64,000 nt of DNA from positions 1 through 64,000 of the forward strand of contig CAMTIM010000048.1 of assembly GCA_947072565.1 (NCBI GenBank). The letters run 5' to 3'. Both the position numbers and the translations under genes were made by a program. Each line of letters opens with the position of its first letter. Position 1 is the stretch's first letter. The DNA comes from an uncultured Peptostreptococcaceae bacterium. GTDB lineage: Bacteria > Bacillota > Clostridia > Peptostreptococcales > Peptostreptococcaceae. Positions 45,794 to 53,026 of this stretch are shown in pieces. Under the pieces are notes generated by a model. That model had not been told where the DNA came from, ran no database searches, and saw only the letters and a program-made list of their open reading frames with translations.

Positions 45794-45868
45794 AAAAGTT
45801 GACTATTAATTCTATGCCATAATAAAAACCCCCTTTTACTTATGGCATAGAATTAATAGTCAACTTTT
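45794..45868. repeat. 28-bp perfect inverted repeat
   Basis: Arms 45794-45821 and 45841-45868 are exact complements (core GACTATTAATTCTATGCC), separated by 19 bases containing CCCCC. It lies between the XRE gene and the 360-aa gene. It could act as a hairpin in the early mRNA leader, a terminator or a protein-binding cruciform. Confidence 0.8.
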
Positions 45869-46016
45869 TAGTTCTTTATTAAATCTCTACTATTTAGCTA
45901 CTTGTTCTATTAAAATAGTAGTATTACTTTTATCAAATCAATTTCTATGTGAAACTAATCTATAGTCTAACTATATTATGTAAAAGTTGTATTATATCAT
46001 GATTAATTAATTAATT

Positions 46017-46235
46017 TTACCTTCTTCTTTCTGCATAAGCTATATGCTCTAAGTACATTATTATTTCATTATCTGTAAGAGAGTAAGCTTTAGCTATAGT
46101 AAGCAATTCACACACCTTAACGTGTCTTGTACCTTGCTCATAAGATGCTATAGTTCTAGTACTAAGTCCTAGTCGAGTTGCCATTTGGACTTGAGTAAGT
46201 CCTAGCCTAATCCTTGCTTGTTTGAATATATCCAT
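46017..46235 (-). CDS. XRE-family HTH repressor candidate (72 aa)
   Basis: Single HTH domain: RLGLTQVQMATRLGLSTRTIASYEQG. ATG 46235 follows AAAGGAGG; the ATG at 46259 lies upstream of that site. It is the first gene of the leftward early operon, next to a large AT-rich control region, so it is the best candidate for a lytic/lysogenic switch protein, although no classical CI with a peptidase domain is present. Confidence 0.75.
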   Translation of the reverse strand: MDIFKQARIRLGLTQVQMATRLGLSTRTIASYEQGTRHVKVCELLTIAKAYSLTDNEIIMYLEHIAYAERRR

Positions 46236-47096
46236 TATAAATCCTCCTTTTGTAAACACTCTTGGTGTTATATATAGTTAAAAAATTTTTGATAGGAGTT
46301 ATTAAGATTAATATTAATTCTTTTTTAACCCCTACAATTGTAAGTACACTCTCAAAACACCATTTTTATCATTTTTGAATTTGTAATCGTTATGTTAATA
46401 CCATTTTTATAGATGTAAAAAATTTATTTAGTTTAAGATTAACTTTTTAAAATTCCTCTATATCTTTCTACACCGTTTTCAAAACACCATTTTCATATGA
46501 TTAAAATTAAGAATCATTATAGAATCCTTATTTCATAGGTATAGAAAAAATTTTTAAAAAAGAGTATTATCATTTTTTATACTTTTTAAAAATTCCTATC
46601 TAATATAATCTTGTACGCGAGAACTTCATTTTCACATCAATAACTTTTATAAACCTTGCAATAATACCGTTTTCCTAGTCTTTAAAAAAATATTTTATTG
46701 GAATAATAAAGAACAAGATTTGTTCAAAAGAAGAGATAAATAAGAATATCAAACTATAAGTAAATTATACAATACTATTGATTATTTGTCAAAGGAAAAT
46801 TTTGCTGAAAGTGTTGGTATCACTTAGGGAAAACATGTTTCCTATCGGGGAAAATGAGGATAATATAATGATTAATTTTTATTAAAAAAGTTTTATTAAA
46901 ATATGATTATATGAACTAGAGTATGATGAACACAAATAGAGAGTGAAAATAAAAATACACATGAGCGAAGCGAGTGAAAGCCTAAATTAGATGGTTTTCC
47001 TAATTCACAAGACAAAATAAGGAAAAATTTGGTATAATACCTACTGAGGATGAGAGATTATATATAAAATTATAAGTAAATAGGGGGAATAGTTTT
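46236..47096. other. 860-bp gene-free AT-rich region with iteron-like repeats
   Basis: No supported ORF. On the + strand the motif (C/T)ACC(A/G)TTTT(T/C) occurs five times in one orientation (46358, 46400, 46471, 46486, 46666). A 15-bp word TCAAAACACCATTTT is duplicated exactly at 46352-46366 and 46479-46493. Near 46840 there is a palindromic AAACATGTTT. The spacing and AT content suit a replication origin or regulator-binding region between the early operon and the lipoprotein gene. Confidence 0.5.
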
Positions 47097-47861
47097 ATGA
47101 AAAAAGTAGCAATAGGGGTAATGGCAATATTGTCTTTATCATTAGTAGGATGTAGCAAAGAGAAGCTAGATGTTAACTTTGAAAAATATTTCCTTAAAGA
47201 TTCAGAAGATGGGAGTACTATGGTAGAATGTATAGACGTTAATGTTAATGCAAATGAAATTAGTAACAACACTTTAAACCAAATTCTAGATGGCATAGGC
47301 AATAAGAATATGGATACTGAAATAATAGTTAATAACATACAAGGAGTACAGATAGCCAAGGTCACTGAGAAAAACAACAAAGTTACTATGAATATTGATG
47401 AAGAATATAAATCAAATAAGAAGTATGATGTTGAGTTTAAAAAGCTAGATGAGATGAAAGAAAGTGTGGATAGTTCTAGAAGTATGCACACGGAAACTCT
47501 TTTAGAAGGTATCGATGAAGCGATGTCATGTTACAACAGCATAGTCAATGGGATGCGAGAAACAAAGGATATGGATGATAAGTACCTTAAAGAAATGACT
47601 AAAATATTTTATGATACAAAAGAACTAGGATTGGAACAAATAACTAATAAGAGTAAAGACTTCAAGGATGACGAACATGTAAAGGAAGCAACGGAGATAC
47701 TATTCTTAACTCAGAAAGATTATAAGAAAATGATTCAATATGGAAAAGAATATCAAAAGAATAAACTAGATAGAGACTTAGAAAGCTTTAAAGGTGCTCT
47801 GTTAGAGTTTAGAGGTCACATAGCAACATATAAAATGCAAGTCAGTTCTTTAGATGAGTAA
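47097..47861 (+). CDS. phage-encoded lipoprotein (254 aa)
   Basis: The signal peptide has the lipobox LVGC (Cys about 19), so the product is anchored outside the membrane. The remainder is helical and charged with no recognised domain. GGGGGAA precedes the ATG. An isolated plus-strand gene between non-coding regions and probably expressed in the lysogen. Such moron lipoproteins often give superinfection exclusion, but nothing in the sequence proves that. Confidence 0.7.
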   Translation: MKKVAIGVMAILSLSLVGCSKEKLDVNFEKYFLKDSEDGSTMVECIDVNVNANEISNNTLNQILDGIGNKNMDTEIIVNNIQGVQIAKVTEKNNKVTMNIDEEYKSNKKYDVEFKKLDEMKESVDSSRSMHTETLLEGIDEAMSCYNSIVNGMRETKDMDDKYLKEMTKIFYDTKELGLEQITNKSKDFKDDEHVKEATEILFLTQKDYKKMIQYGKEYQKNKLDRDLESFKGALLEFRGHIATYKMQVSSLDE

Positions 47862-48020
47862 TACTTATTTGTAGACTTGATAATAGAAATAATATCGTGA
47901 TACACTAAAATGGTCGAAAACTGTATATAAGAAATCGACTAAAAAGGTGGAACTCAAAATAATTCATCAAATTTTATACATTGTACCTACTTTGAAATAT
48001 TGCTGAAGAGGAAAAGCTGA

Positions 48021-48082
48021 ATGTAAAAATATTACATGCAGGTCAAAACAGACCAAAGTTCTAAATTGGAACTTTGCTTTTT
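48021..48082 (+). ncRNA. three consecutive hairpins ending in a T-run
   Basis: ATGTAA/TTACAT (48021-48037), GGTC/GACC (48041-48054) and CAAAGTTC/GAACTTTG (48054-48076), then CTTTTT. Either a structured 3' UTR of the lipoprotein mRNA or a small RNA with its own terminator; a TTGATA...TACACT promoter-like pair lies near 47880-47907. Confidence 0.45.
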
Positions 48083-48267
48083 AAAACATTAGTCATACCA
48101 ACGGCTTCAGAGCTTAACTCTTAAGAAGGAAAGAAACAAATTGAAAGTCATTAAAGCCATGAGCAAAGCGAGTGAAGCGAATTAACGCAGTTAATTCAAG
48201 ACTAATACTAGTGTCATAGTAAAGTTAATTAGACATAAGAGGTGTAACTATATAATCCATAAGAGAC

Positions 48268-48308
48268 CTGATAGGAACATTGTTCGCATCAGCTTATTTT
48301 TATTTTAT
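48268..48308 (+). terminator. terminator-like hairpin
   Basis: CTGAT/ATCAG outer stem and GAAC/GTTC inner stem with an ATT loop, followed by CTTATTTTTATTTTATT. Confidence 0.55.
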
Positions 48309-48314
48309 TGTTTT

Positions 48315-48388
48315 AATTCTCCTCCAAAATACCTTTTTGGTATAATACATATATATAATAATGACAAAAAGATATTTTGGAGGAGAAT
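48315..48388. repeat. 25-bp inverted repeat flanking a divergent-promoter-like core
   Basis: Arms 48315-48339 and 48364-48388 pair with one C/T difference. Each arm, read outward, gives AAAAAG(A/G)TATTTTGGAGGAGAATT, which looks like a leader with a Shine-Dalgarno site. The 24-bp centre holds TATAAT on the + strand and TATTAT-like sequence on the other. No convincing ORF follows on either side. Confidence 0.65.
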
Positions 48389-48535
48389 TTAATTCTTTAT
48401 TATGCTTAAATCCATTCTAAGAATACATAATATAAATACACTGGTGTTAGTTTACAAAGGGCTTAGTATGGCACTGAGAGCTTCATTGTTTTGATAAGTC
48501 AAAAGGAAAATAGATTAGTAGTATTTCTTTTATGT

Positions 48536-49282
48536 CTAATGAACATAAACATTGAAATATCTTTTATAGGGTTCATTACCTCTCATAAGTATATTCTCTC
48601 TTCTAAGGGTGTCGATTAAACCTACTACCTTTTCATCTTCATAAACTCTACTTAACATATCTCTGTGGTTTCTTATTTCTAAATCCATTGCTATAACTAT
48701 AAGTTATTTCAATGAAACCCTTAATCAACTCTGTACTTTTATTGCAAAATTCACATCAGGTTTTTGTTCTTCTATTGTAGCTATTAGTGGAGCTGTCTCT
48801 TCTTTTACCTTTATCTCAGTATATGTATTTAATCCATCTAGTCTATCTTGAGCTGAAGTTCCCTCTAGAGCCTTTAATAATGCCATTGCCTTTAATTGGT
48901 CATCTGAGTTTATAACTTCCCTCATTGCAAAGTAGTTATCTATTAATTCATCATGTATCTCCCAAGCCTTATCACTATCCATTATCTTAATAAGTTTAGC
49001 ATACCCTCTTTCAGATAGCATGTATATATTACTGGCTTGAGTCACACTTGCCTTAGCATATCCCAAAGTTTCTACCAACGTGTGTGTATCATACACACCT
49101 TTTAAATCTATGTAATCTATACCTTCTTTAAATCTTTTTATATTATCTGATATTCTTTTTCTAACATCTGCATTTCTCATTTCATGTATTTCAGCTATTT
49201 GCTTGTCTGTAAGACATCTCTTACCTTCTCCAAATCCACCTGCTATAACTGCTATATCTATTATGTTTGCTACTTGAGTAAA
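48536..49282 (-). pseudogene. decayed phage antirepressor (ORF6N / ANT type)
   Basis: Reading leftward in one frame: LTDKQIAEIHEMRNADVRKR and FKEGIDYIDL give an ORF6N-like DNA-binding domain (frame opens at 49282 after a TAG; the first ATG is 49180 inside the domain). The linker runs to KPDVNFAIKVQS and a TGA at 48725. After further stops the same frame resumes at ATG 48688 with a KilAC/ANT-like tail ENILMRGNEPYKRYF ending at 48536. The N terminus is missing, the middle is broken and part of the ANT domain is deleted, so it is non-functional unless the short pieces act alone. Confidence 0.7.
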
Positions 49283-49315
49283 CTATTTATGTTTACAATG
49301 GTTTACATAAATGAT

Positions 49316-49333
49316 GTATAGGTAAACCTATAC
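49316..49333. promoter_or_regulatory. palindromic operator candidate
   Basis: GTATAGGT-AA-ACCTATAC is a perfect 8+2+8 dyad. It lies between the antirepressor remnant and the tRNA/late genes, where an XRE-type repressor could bind. Confidence 0.5.
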
Positions 49334-49370
49334 GAGTATGTAAGTATACCCATTAGAGGTAGCCCCATAG

Positions 49371-49620
49371 AGGGTTGGTGTATTTCTATATATACAAACC
49401 GAATAATTATTGTTATTTATTTTTGTTGTTAATTAAGTTTTAATAGGCTATATGAAAATATAGTCTATCTCCTAGAGTTCTCTATACATTGTTATTCTAT
49501 TACCTTCTTTCACAAGCTATAGAGTATAGAGAGTTCTAAGAGGTAGATTACATATCCTCAAATTCTTATTTTTAGTTTTACATATTTTTTATAATGGGAG
49601 CTGATTACTTTCAGCTCCTA
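49371..49620 (+). ncRNA. candidate structured RNA upstream of tRNA-Thr
   Basis: Successive helices on the + strand: GGTTGGTGTAT/ATATACAAACC (49373-49400, one mismatch, one G-U); GGCTATAT-GAAA-ATATAGTC (49446-49465, a GNRA tetraloop); a 27-bp helix 49461-49487 with 49524-49550 (one mismatch, four G-U); and GGAGCTGA/TCAGCTCC (49597-49618). The G-U pairs favour a + strand transcript. The tetraloop hairpin and the long helix share 49461-49465, so they may be alternatives. No family was recognised. Confidence 0.5.
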
Positions 49621-49685
49621 TCTCCTAACAATTCAATAACACAATTCAATCAATCCAATTCTAATATAATCCAATAAACTAATAT

Positions 49686-49760
49686 GCTAGTGTGGCTCAA
49701 CGGTAGAGCAATTGCCTTGTAAGCAATAGGGTGTAGGTTCGAATCCTATCACTAGCTCCA
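49686..49760 (+). tRNA. tRNA-Thr (anticodon TGT)
   Basis: A complete 75-nt cloverleaf with encoded CCA: acceptor GCTAGTG/CACTAGC, D stem GCTC/GAGC, anticodon stem ATTGC/GCAAT with loop CTTGTAA, T stem GTAGG/CCTAT with loop TTCGAAT, discriminator T. It reads ACA codons, which are common in this AT-rich phage. Phage-borne, directly upstream of the late genes. Confidence 0.95.
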
Positions 49761-49790
49761 ATTAAATAAATTAGAAGAGAAGGAAAGTAA

Positions 49791-49976
49791 ATGAATAAAG
49801 CAATAAAAGAACTAACTCTTCTAATTAAAGAAGAGATGCAGAAAGAAGATATAACATTAAGAGAAGAAGATTTAGGTATTATTATATGTATTCTTTTAAG
49901 GGTTATAAGCAATGTTGATGTGTACGATATGTTGCTTAACTTAGACACAGAAGACACAGAAGAGAGTGAGGTATAA
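49791..49976 (+). CDS. small phage protein (61 aa)
   Basis: Starts MNKAIKELTLLIKEEMQKED; acidic C terminus. No family recognised. GAAGGAAAG ribosome site; the stop is 3 bases before the next ATG, so it is co-translated. First gene of the rightward late cluster. Confidence 0.6.
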   Translation: MNKAIKELTLLIKEEMQKEDITLREEDLGIIICILLRVISNVDVYDMLLNLDTEDTEESEV

Positions 49977-49979
49977 CTT

Positions 49980-50255
49980 ATGAGTAGTAATAACAAGACA
50001 TGCTTCATACTGAATCAAGATGTGTATAGCTTCAGAGCTGTAGATGCAGATGTCTTTGCTAATGTATGTAAAGCATTAGACATTAGTATAGAAGAGCTTA
50101 GAGACTTAATGAATGAACAAGACTTAGTAGTTATTATTCATATGATGTACTACTCTATAAGAGACAGAAAGAGCTTAGTGATAGAAGACTTATATAAGTT
50201 AGATGCAGAACATTTAGAATTGCTATTAGGACTTCTAATACAAGCTAATAAGTAG
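49980..50255 (+). CDS. hypothetical phage protein (91 aa)
   Basis: Helical acidic protein (DIVN-like segments LDISIEELRDLMNEQDL). No recognised family. Coupled to the previous gene; GAGGT before the ATG. Position before HNH and terminase suggests a late packaging-region accessory. Confidence 0.6.
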   Translation: MSSNNKTCFILNQDVYSFRAVDADVFANVCKALDISIEELRDLMNEQDLVVIIHMMYYSIRDRKSLVIEDLYKLDAEHLELLLGLLIQANK

Positions 50256-50267
50256 GTGGTGATGTAA

Positions 50268-50645
50268 TTGTCTAAGATACTATGCAAGCATTGCTTAAAA
50301 GTACACGAGAGAGAGTATGACTGTCATGCTAAGACTAATCATAAACGAAAGTATAAGATAGAATACAATAAACAATATGACAAATGCTATAACTCTAGAA
50401 AATGGAAAAGAGTAAGGACTGAAGTATTAAAAGATAATGATTACTGTTGTGAAGTATGCAAGCAGTTAGGAATAGTAAATTATACAGATATACAAGTTCA
50501 TCACATAACTAAGATAATTGATAACGATGAATTAATGTTTGATAAATCTAATTTGTTAGTTGTATGTAGAGAACATCATAGACAAATAGAAGGTATGAAT
50601 TTAAATGAGGTTGTAAGCTATGTTGAAAAGTTGAAGAGTAAGTAA
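50268..50645 (+). CDS. HNH endonuclease of the packaging module
   Basis: 125 residues from TTG 50268, after AGGTGGTGATG. It has paired zinc cysteines (CKHC near the start, CEVC before the motif, and VVCREHH) and the HNH core VHHITKI...DKSNLLVVCREHH. In cos phages an HNH protein beside the terminase is needed for DNA cutting and packaging; the gene order HNH, TerS, TerL, portal fits that class. Confidence 0.9.
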   Translation: MSKILCKHCLKVHEREYDCHAKTNHKRKYKIEYNKQYDKCYNSRKWKRVRTEVLKDNDYCCEVCKQLGIVNYTDIQVHHITKIIDNDELMFDKSNLLVVCREHHRQIEGMNLNEVVSYVEKLKSK

Positions 50646-50772
50646 TGAGAGAAGGGGTATGGGCTTCTAACATTCGATTCTAAGGGGGTTGAACAGACAA
50701 GGGGTGATTCGCTCACACAAAATTCCCACAGAGAGATTTTCAACCCCCATAACAAAGGTAGGTGAATAATAG
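50646..50772. other. candidate cos region
   Basis: A non-coding, locally GC-rich stretch between HNH and TerS. GGGGGTTGAA (50684-50693) and TTCAACCCCC (50739-50748) form a perfect 10-bp inverted repeat enclosing 45 bases. This is the usual place of cos in HNH-type phages. The actual nick site cannot be read from sequence. Confidence 0.45.
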
Positions 50773-51258
50773 ATGGCTAAGAGCAAACCAGTTACGTTAG
50801 CAACTGGACATAGAACTAAAGAAGAAATACAACAAAGAAAAGAAAATGAAGAACAGCTAAAGTGTTCAACTGATAAAGTACATATTGCACCAAAGTGGCT
50901 ATGTAAGGATGCAAAGAAAGAGTATAAGAAATTAATTGCAGAGTTAAAAGATTCTGAAATAATAACTAATATAGATATACCAGTTGTAGCCATAATTGCA
51001 GATGCTTATGTTAAGATGGCACAATCAAACAATATACTTATAGAAGAAGGCATGTTTATAAAAAAAGTATCTGACAGAGGTTCAGAGAATATAGTTGAGC
51101 ATCCTGCTATGAAAGTATATAGACAATATAACACTATATACAAACAGTATTTAGTAGAGATAGGATTAAGTCCTTCATCAAGAGCTAAATTAAGTCTTAT
51201 AAATACTAATGCTGAAGAAGATAGAAATGACCAATTATTAGCTATATTAAATGAATAA
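50773..51258 (+). CDS. terS: terminase small subunit (P27 family)
   Basis: 161 residues. LKCSTDKVHIAPKWLCKDAKKEYKKL near residue 30 and a C-terminal YLVEIGLSPSSRAKLSL are classic P27-type TerS features. It recognises the packaging site and recruits TerL. AGGTGAAT precedes the ATG. Confidence 0.9.
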   Translation: MAKSKPVTLATGHRTKEEIQQRKENEEQLKCSTDKVHIAPKWLCKDAKKEYKKLIAELKDSEIITNIDIPVVAIIADAYVKMAQSNNILIEEGMFIKKVSDRGSENIVEHPAMKVYRQYNTIYKQYLVEIGLSPSSRAKLSLINTNAEEDRNDQLLAILNE

Positions 51259-51311
51259 AATACCTAGTAGGAATAAGCACTAAACAAAAAAATAAAAAAG
51301 GAGATGTTTAA

Positions 51312-53012
51312 ATGCAAAACTTGCCAAGTTATACTAAAGCTTATTTATATGCTAAATCTATTGTAAATGAAGAAACATTAGCAAGCAAGTATATTATAAA
51401 GGCTTGTAAACACTTCTTAGAAATGGTAGATAATAAAGACAGTAAATACTATAAACGGTATTTTGTAGATTATAATATAGTTAAGAAAATTGATAATATA
51501 GTTAAACTGACAAAATTCTCTACAGGAGAGTATGCAGGTCAAGACTGCTATCAACACATAGCTGGTTTTCAGTGGTTTATATTAATAAATTTGTATGCTA
51601 TATTTCATAGAGATAATCCTAAAAAGAGAAGATATGAAAAAGCTTGTGTATTTATAAGTAGAAAGAACGCTAAGACATGGCTAGTTTCTATGTTTATGCT
51701 ATTAGCTTTACTATTTGAACCTGATTATGCTCAATTAGTTGCTAGTGCAAATACTAGAGACCAAGCAAGAATATTATTTAATGAAATAAAGAAAACATTA
51801 GAGGTATCGCCTGCACTGAGTAAGCACTTTAAGATTTTAAGAGATAGAATTGAATGTAAGTTAAATAATAATGTACTGTTTCCAATAGCATCAGAAGCTA
51901 GAAATACAGACGGTATGTTAGTTTCAGTAGGTTGTGTTGATGAGTATGGAGCATCTAGAGATGATTCTATATACCAGTCATTACAAACATCAATGTTATC
52001 TGTAATAAATAGATTGATATTTACTATATCTACAGGTTATCCATATGCAAATAATCCAATGAGAGACCAAATTGAATACGGAAAGAAAGTATTAGATGAA
52101 CTTATCGAAGATGATAGGTTCTTTTTAATGTGCTATGAATTAGATGAAAATGATTTATGGACAGATACAACAGTTTGGATTAAATCAAATCCACTTCAAG
52201 CAACATCAAGTTTAGGAATGGACTTCTTGAAAGGCGAATGTAAAATGGCTATAGAGATGCCATCTAAGGCAGTTGCATTTAGAACAAAGAATCTGAATCA
52301 ATGGTTAGATACAAACCCTGATTCAACCTTTATAGACATAAACGACTTAAAGAAATGTGAAATAGATACTTATGATTGGTCTAATAAAGACGTAGTATTA
52401 TCATTTGATTTGGCTCTGAGTGGCGATAACACTGCTGTTTCTATTCTTGCTTATGATTATGATTTAGACAAATATGTAGCTCAAAGTTGGGGATTTATTC
52501 CATCATCTAAAATTGAGGTTAAAACTCAAGAAGAAAAAGTGCCTTACAATGAGTACATAAGAAGAGGATGGTGTTACGGCTGTGGCAACAAAGGAATTAT
52601 AGACTATGGATTCATAGAATCATTTATTTTATCTATAGAGAGCAAGTTAGGTTGCAAAGTTAAAATGGTTGGATATGACAAATATAATGCTTCAAGTACA
52701 GTATCAAAACTAGAGGATGCAGGACTTGAATGTACAGAAGTAGCTCAAGGTTATATGACATTACACCCTGCATGTAAGCTAATGAAAGAATCAGTTTTAA
52801 CTGAGAAATTTGCATATGTAAAGAATGATTTGTTCACTTTAAACGTTGCAAATGCGAGAGAGATTACAAATGCTCAACAGCTTACAATGGTTGCTAAGAA
52901 GGCATCTAAAGGAAAGATAGACTTGCTTGCAAGCTTATTGAATGGGTTTGCATTAATAGAACAAATAGAAGAAACCTCGGTCTATGAAGATGGAGGTATT
53001 TTTATTATATAA
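51312..53012 (+). CDS. terL: terminase large subunit
   Basis: 566 residues, Terminase_1 family. The ATPase domain has VFISRKNAKTWLVS (Walker A-like, Lys in RKNAKT) and VGCVDEYGA (Walker B). The nuclease domain has LSFDLALSGDNTAVSI (first metal Asp). It pumps and cuts concatemeric phage DNA. AAGGAGATG ribosome site. Confidence 0.95.
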   Translation: MQNLPSYTKAYLYAKSIVNEETLASKYIIKACKHFLEMVDNKDSKYYKRYFVDYNIVKKIDNIVKLTKFSTGEYAGQDCYQHIAGFQWFILINLYAIFHRDNPKKRRYEKACVFISRKNAKTWLVSMFMLLALLFEPDYAQLVASANTRDQARILFNEIKKTLEVSPALSKHFKILRDRIECKLNNNVLFPIASEARNTDGMLVSVGCVDEYGASRDDSIYQSLQTSMLSVINRLIFTISTGYPYANNPMRDQIEYGKKVLDELIEDDRFFLMCYELDENDLWTDTTVWIKSNPLQATSSLGMDFLKGECKMAIEMPSKAVAFRTKNLNQWLDTNPDSTFIDINDLKKCEIDTYDWSNKDVVLSFDLALSGDNTAVSILAYDYDLDKYVAQSWGFIPSSKIEVKTQEEKVPYNEYIRRGWCYGCGNKGIIDYGFIESFILSIESKLGCKVKMVGYDKYNASSTVSKLEDAGLECTEVAQGYMTLHPACKLMKESVLTEKFAYVKNDLFTLNVANAREITNAQQLTMVAKKASKGKIDLLASLLNGFALIEQIEETSVYEDGGIFII

Positions 53013-53026
53013 AAGGAGGTGAATAA

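Larger units (their letters stand above)
47862..48535 (+). other. 674-bp region without a gene, rich in hairpins
   Basis: No coding frame with a ribosome site was found. It contains the three-hairpin element ending at 48082, a perfect GAATTAAC-GCA-GTTAATTC hairpin (48179-48197), a terminator-like hairpin at 48268-48308 and a 25-bp inverted repeat (48315-48388). The phrase GAGC(G/A)AAGCGAGTGAA at about 48161 also occurs at about 46963. Confidence 0.5.
49283..49685 (+). other. 403-bp gene-free region before the phage tRNA
   Basis: No ORF supported. It holds an 18-bp operator-like dyad (49316-49333) and a dense series of hairpins (49371-49620) described separately, then a short AT-rich stretch up to the tRNA. 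Confidence 0.55.

Noticed and set aside
45794-45868. Insertion sequence or MITE
   Set aside because: The interior is only 19 bases and no target-site duplication or transposase is seen.
46352-46675. CRISPR array
   Set aside because: Repeats are short, irregularly spaced and degenerate, with no uniform spacers and no cas genes.
48405-48496. 30-codon ORF after the right arm of the inverted repeat
   Set aside because: The ribosome site is about 20 bases too far from the ATG, and the peptide shows no conserved features.
49697-50008. Minus-strand open frame of 103 codons
   Set aside because: It overlaps the tRNA and two better plus-strand genes and lacks a ribosome site.
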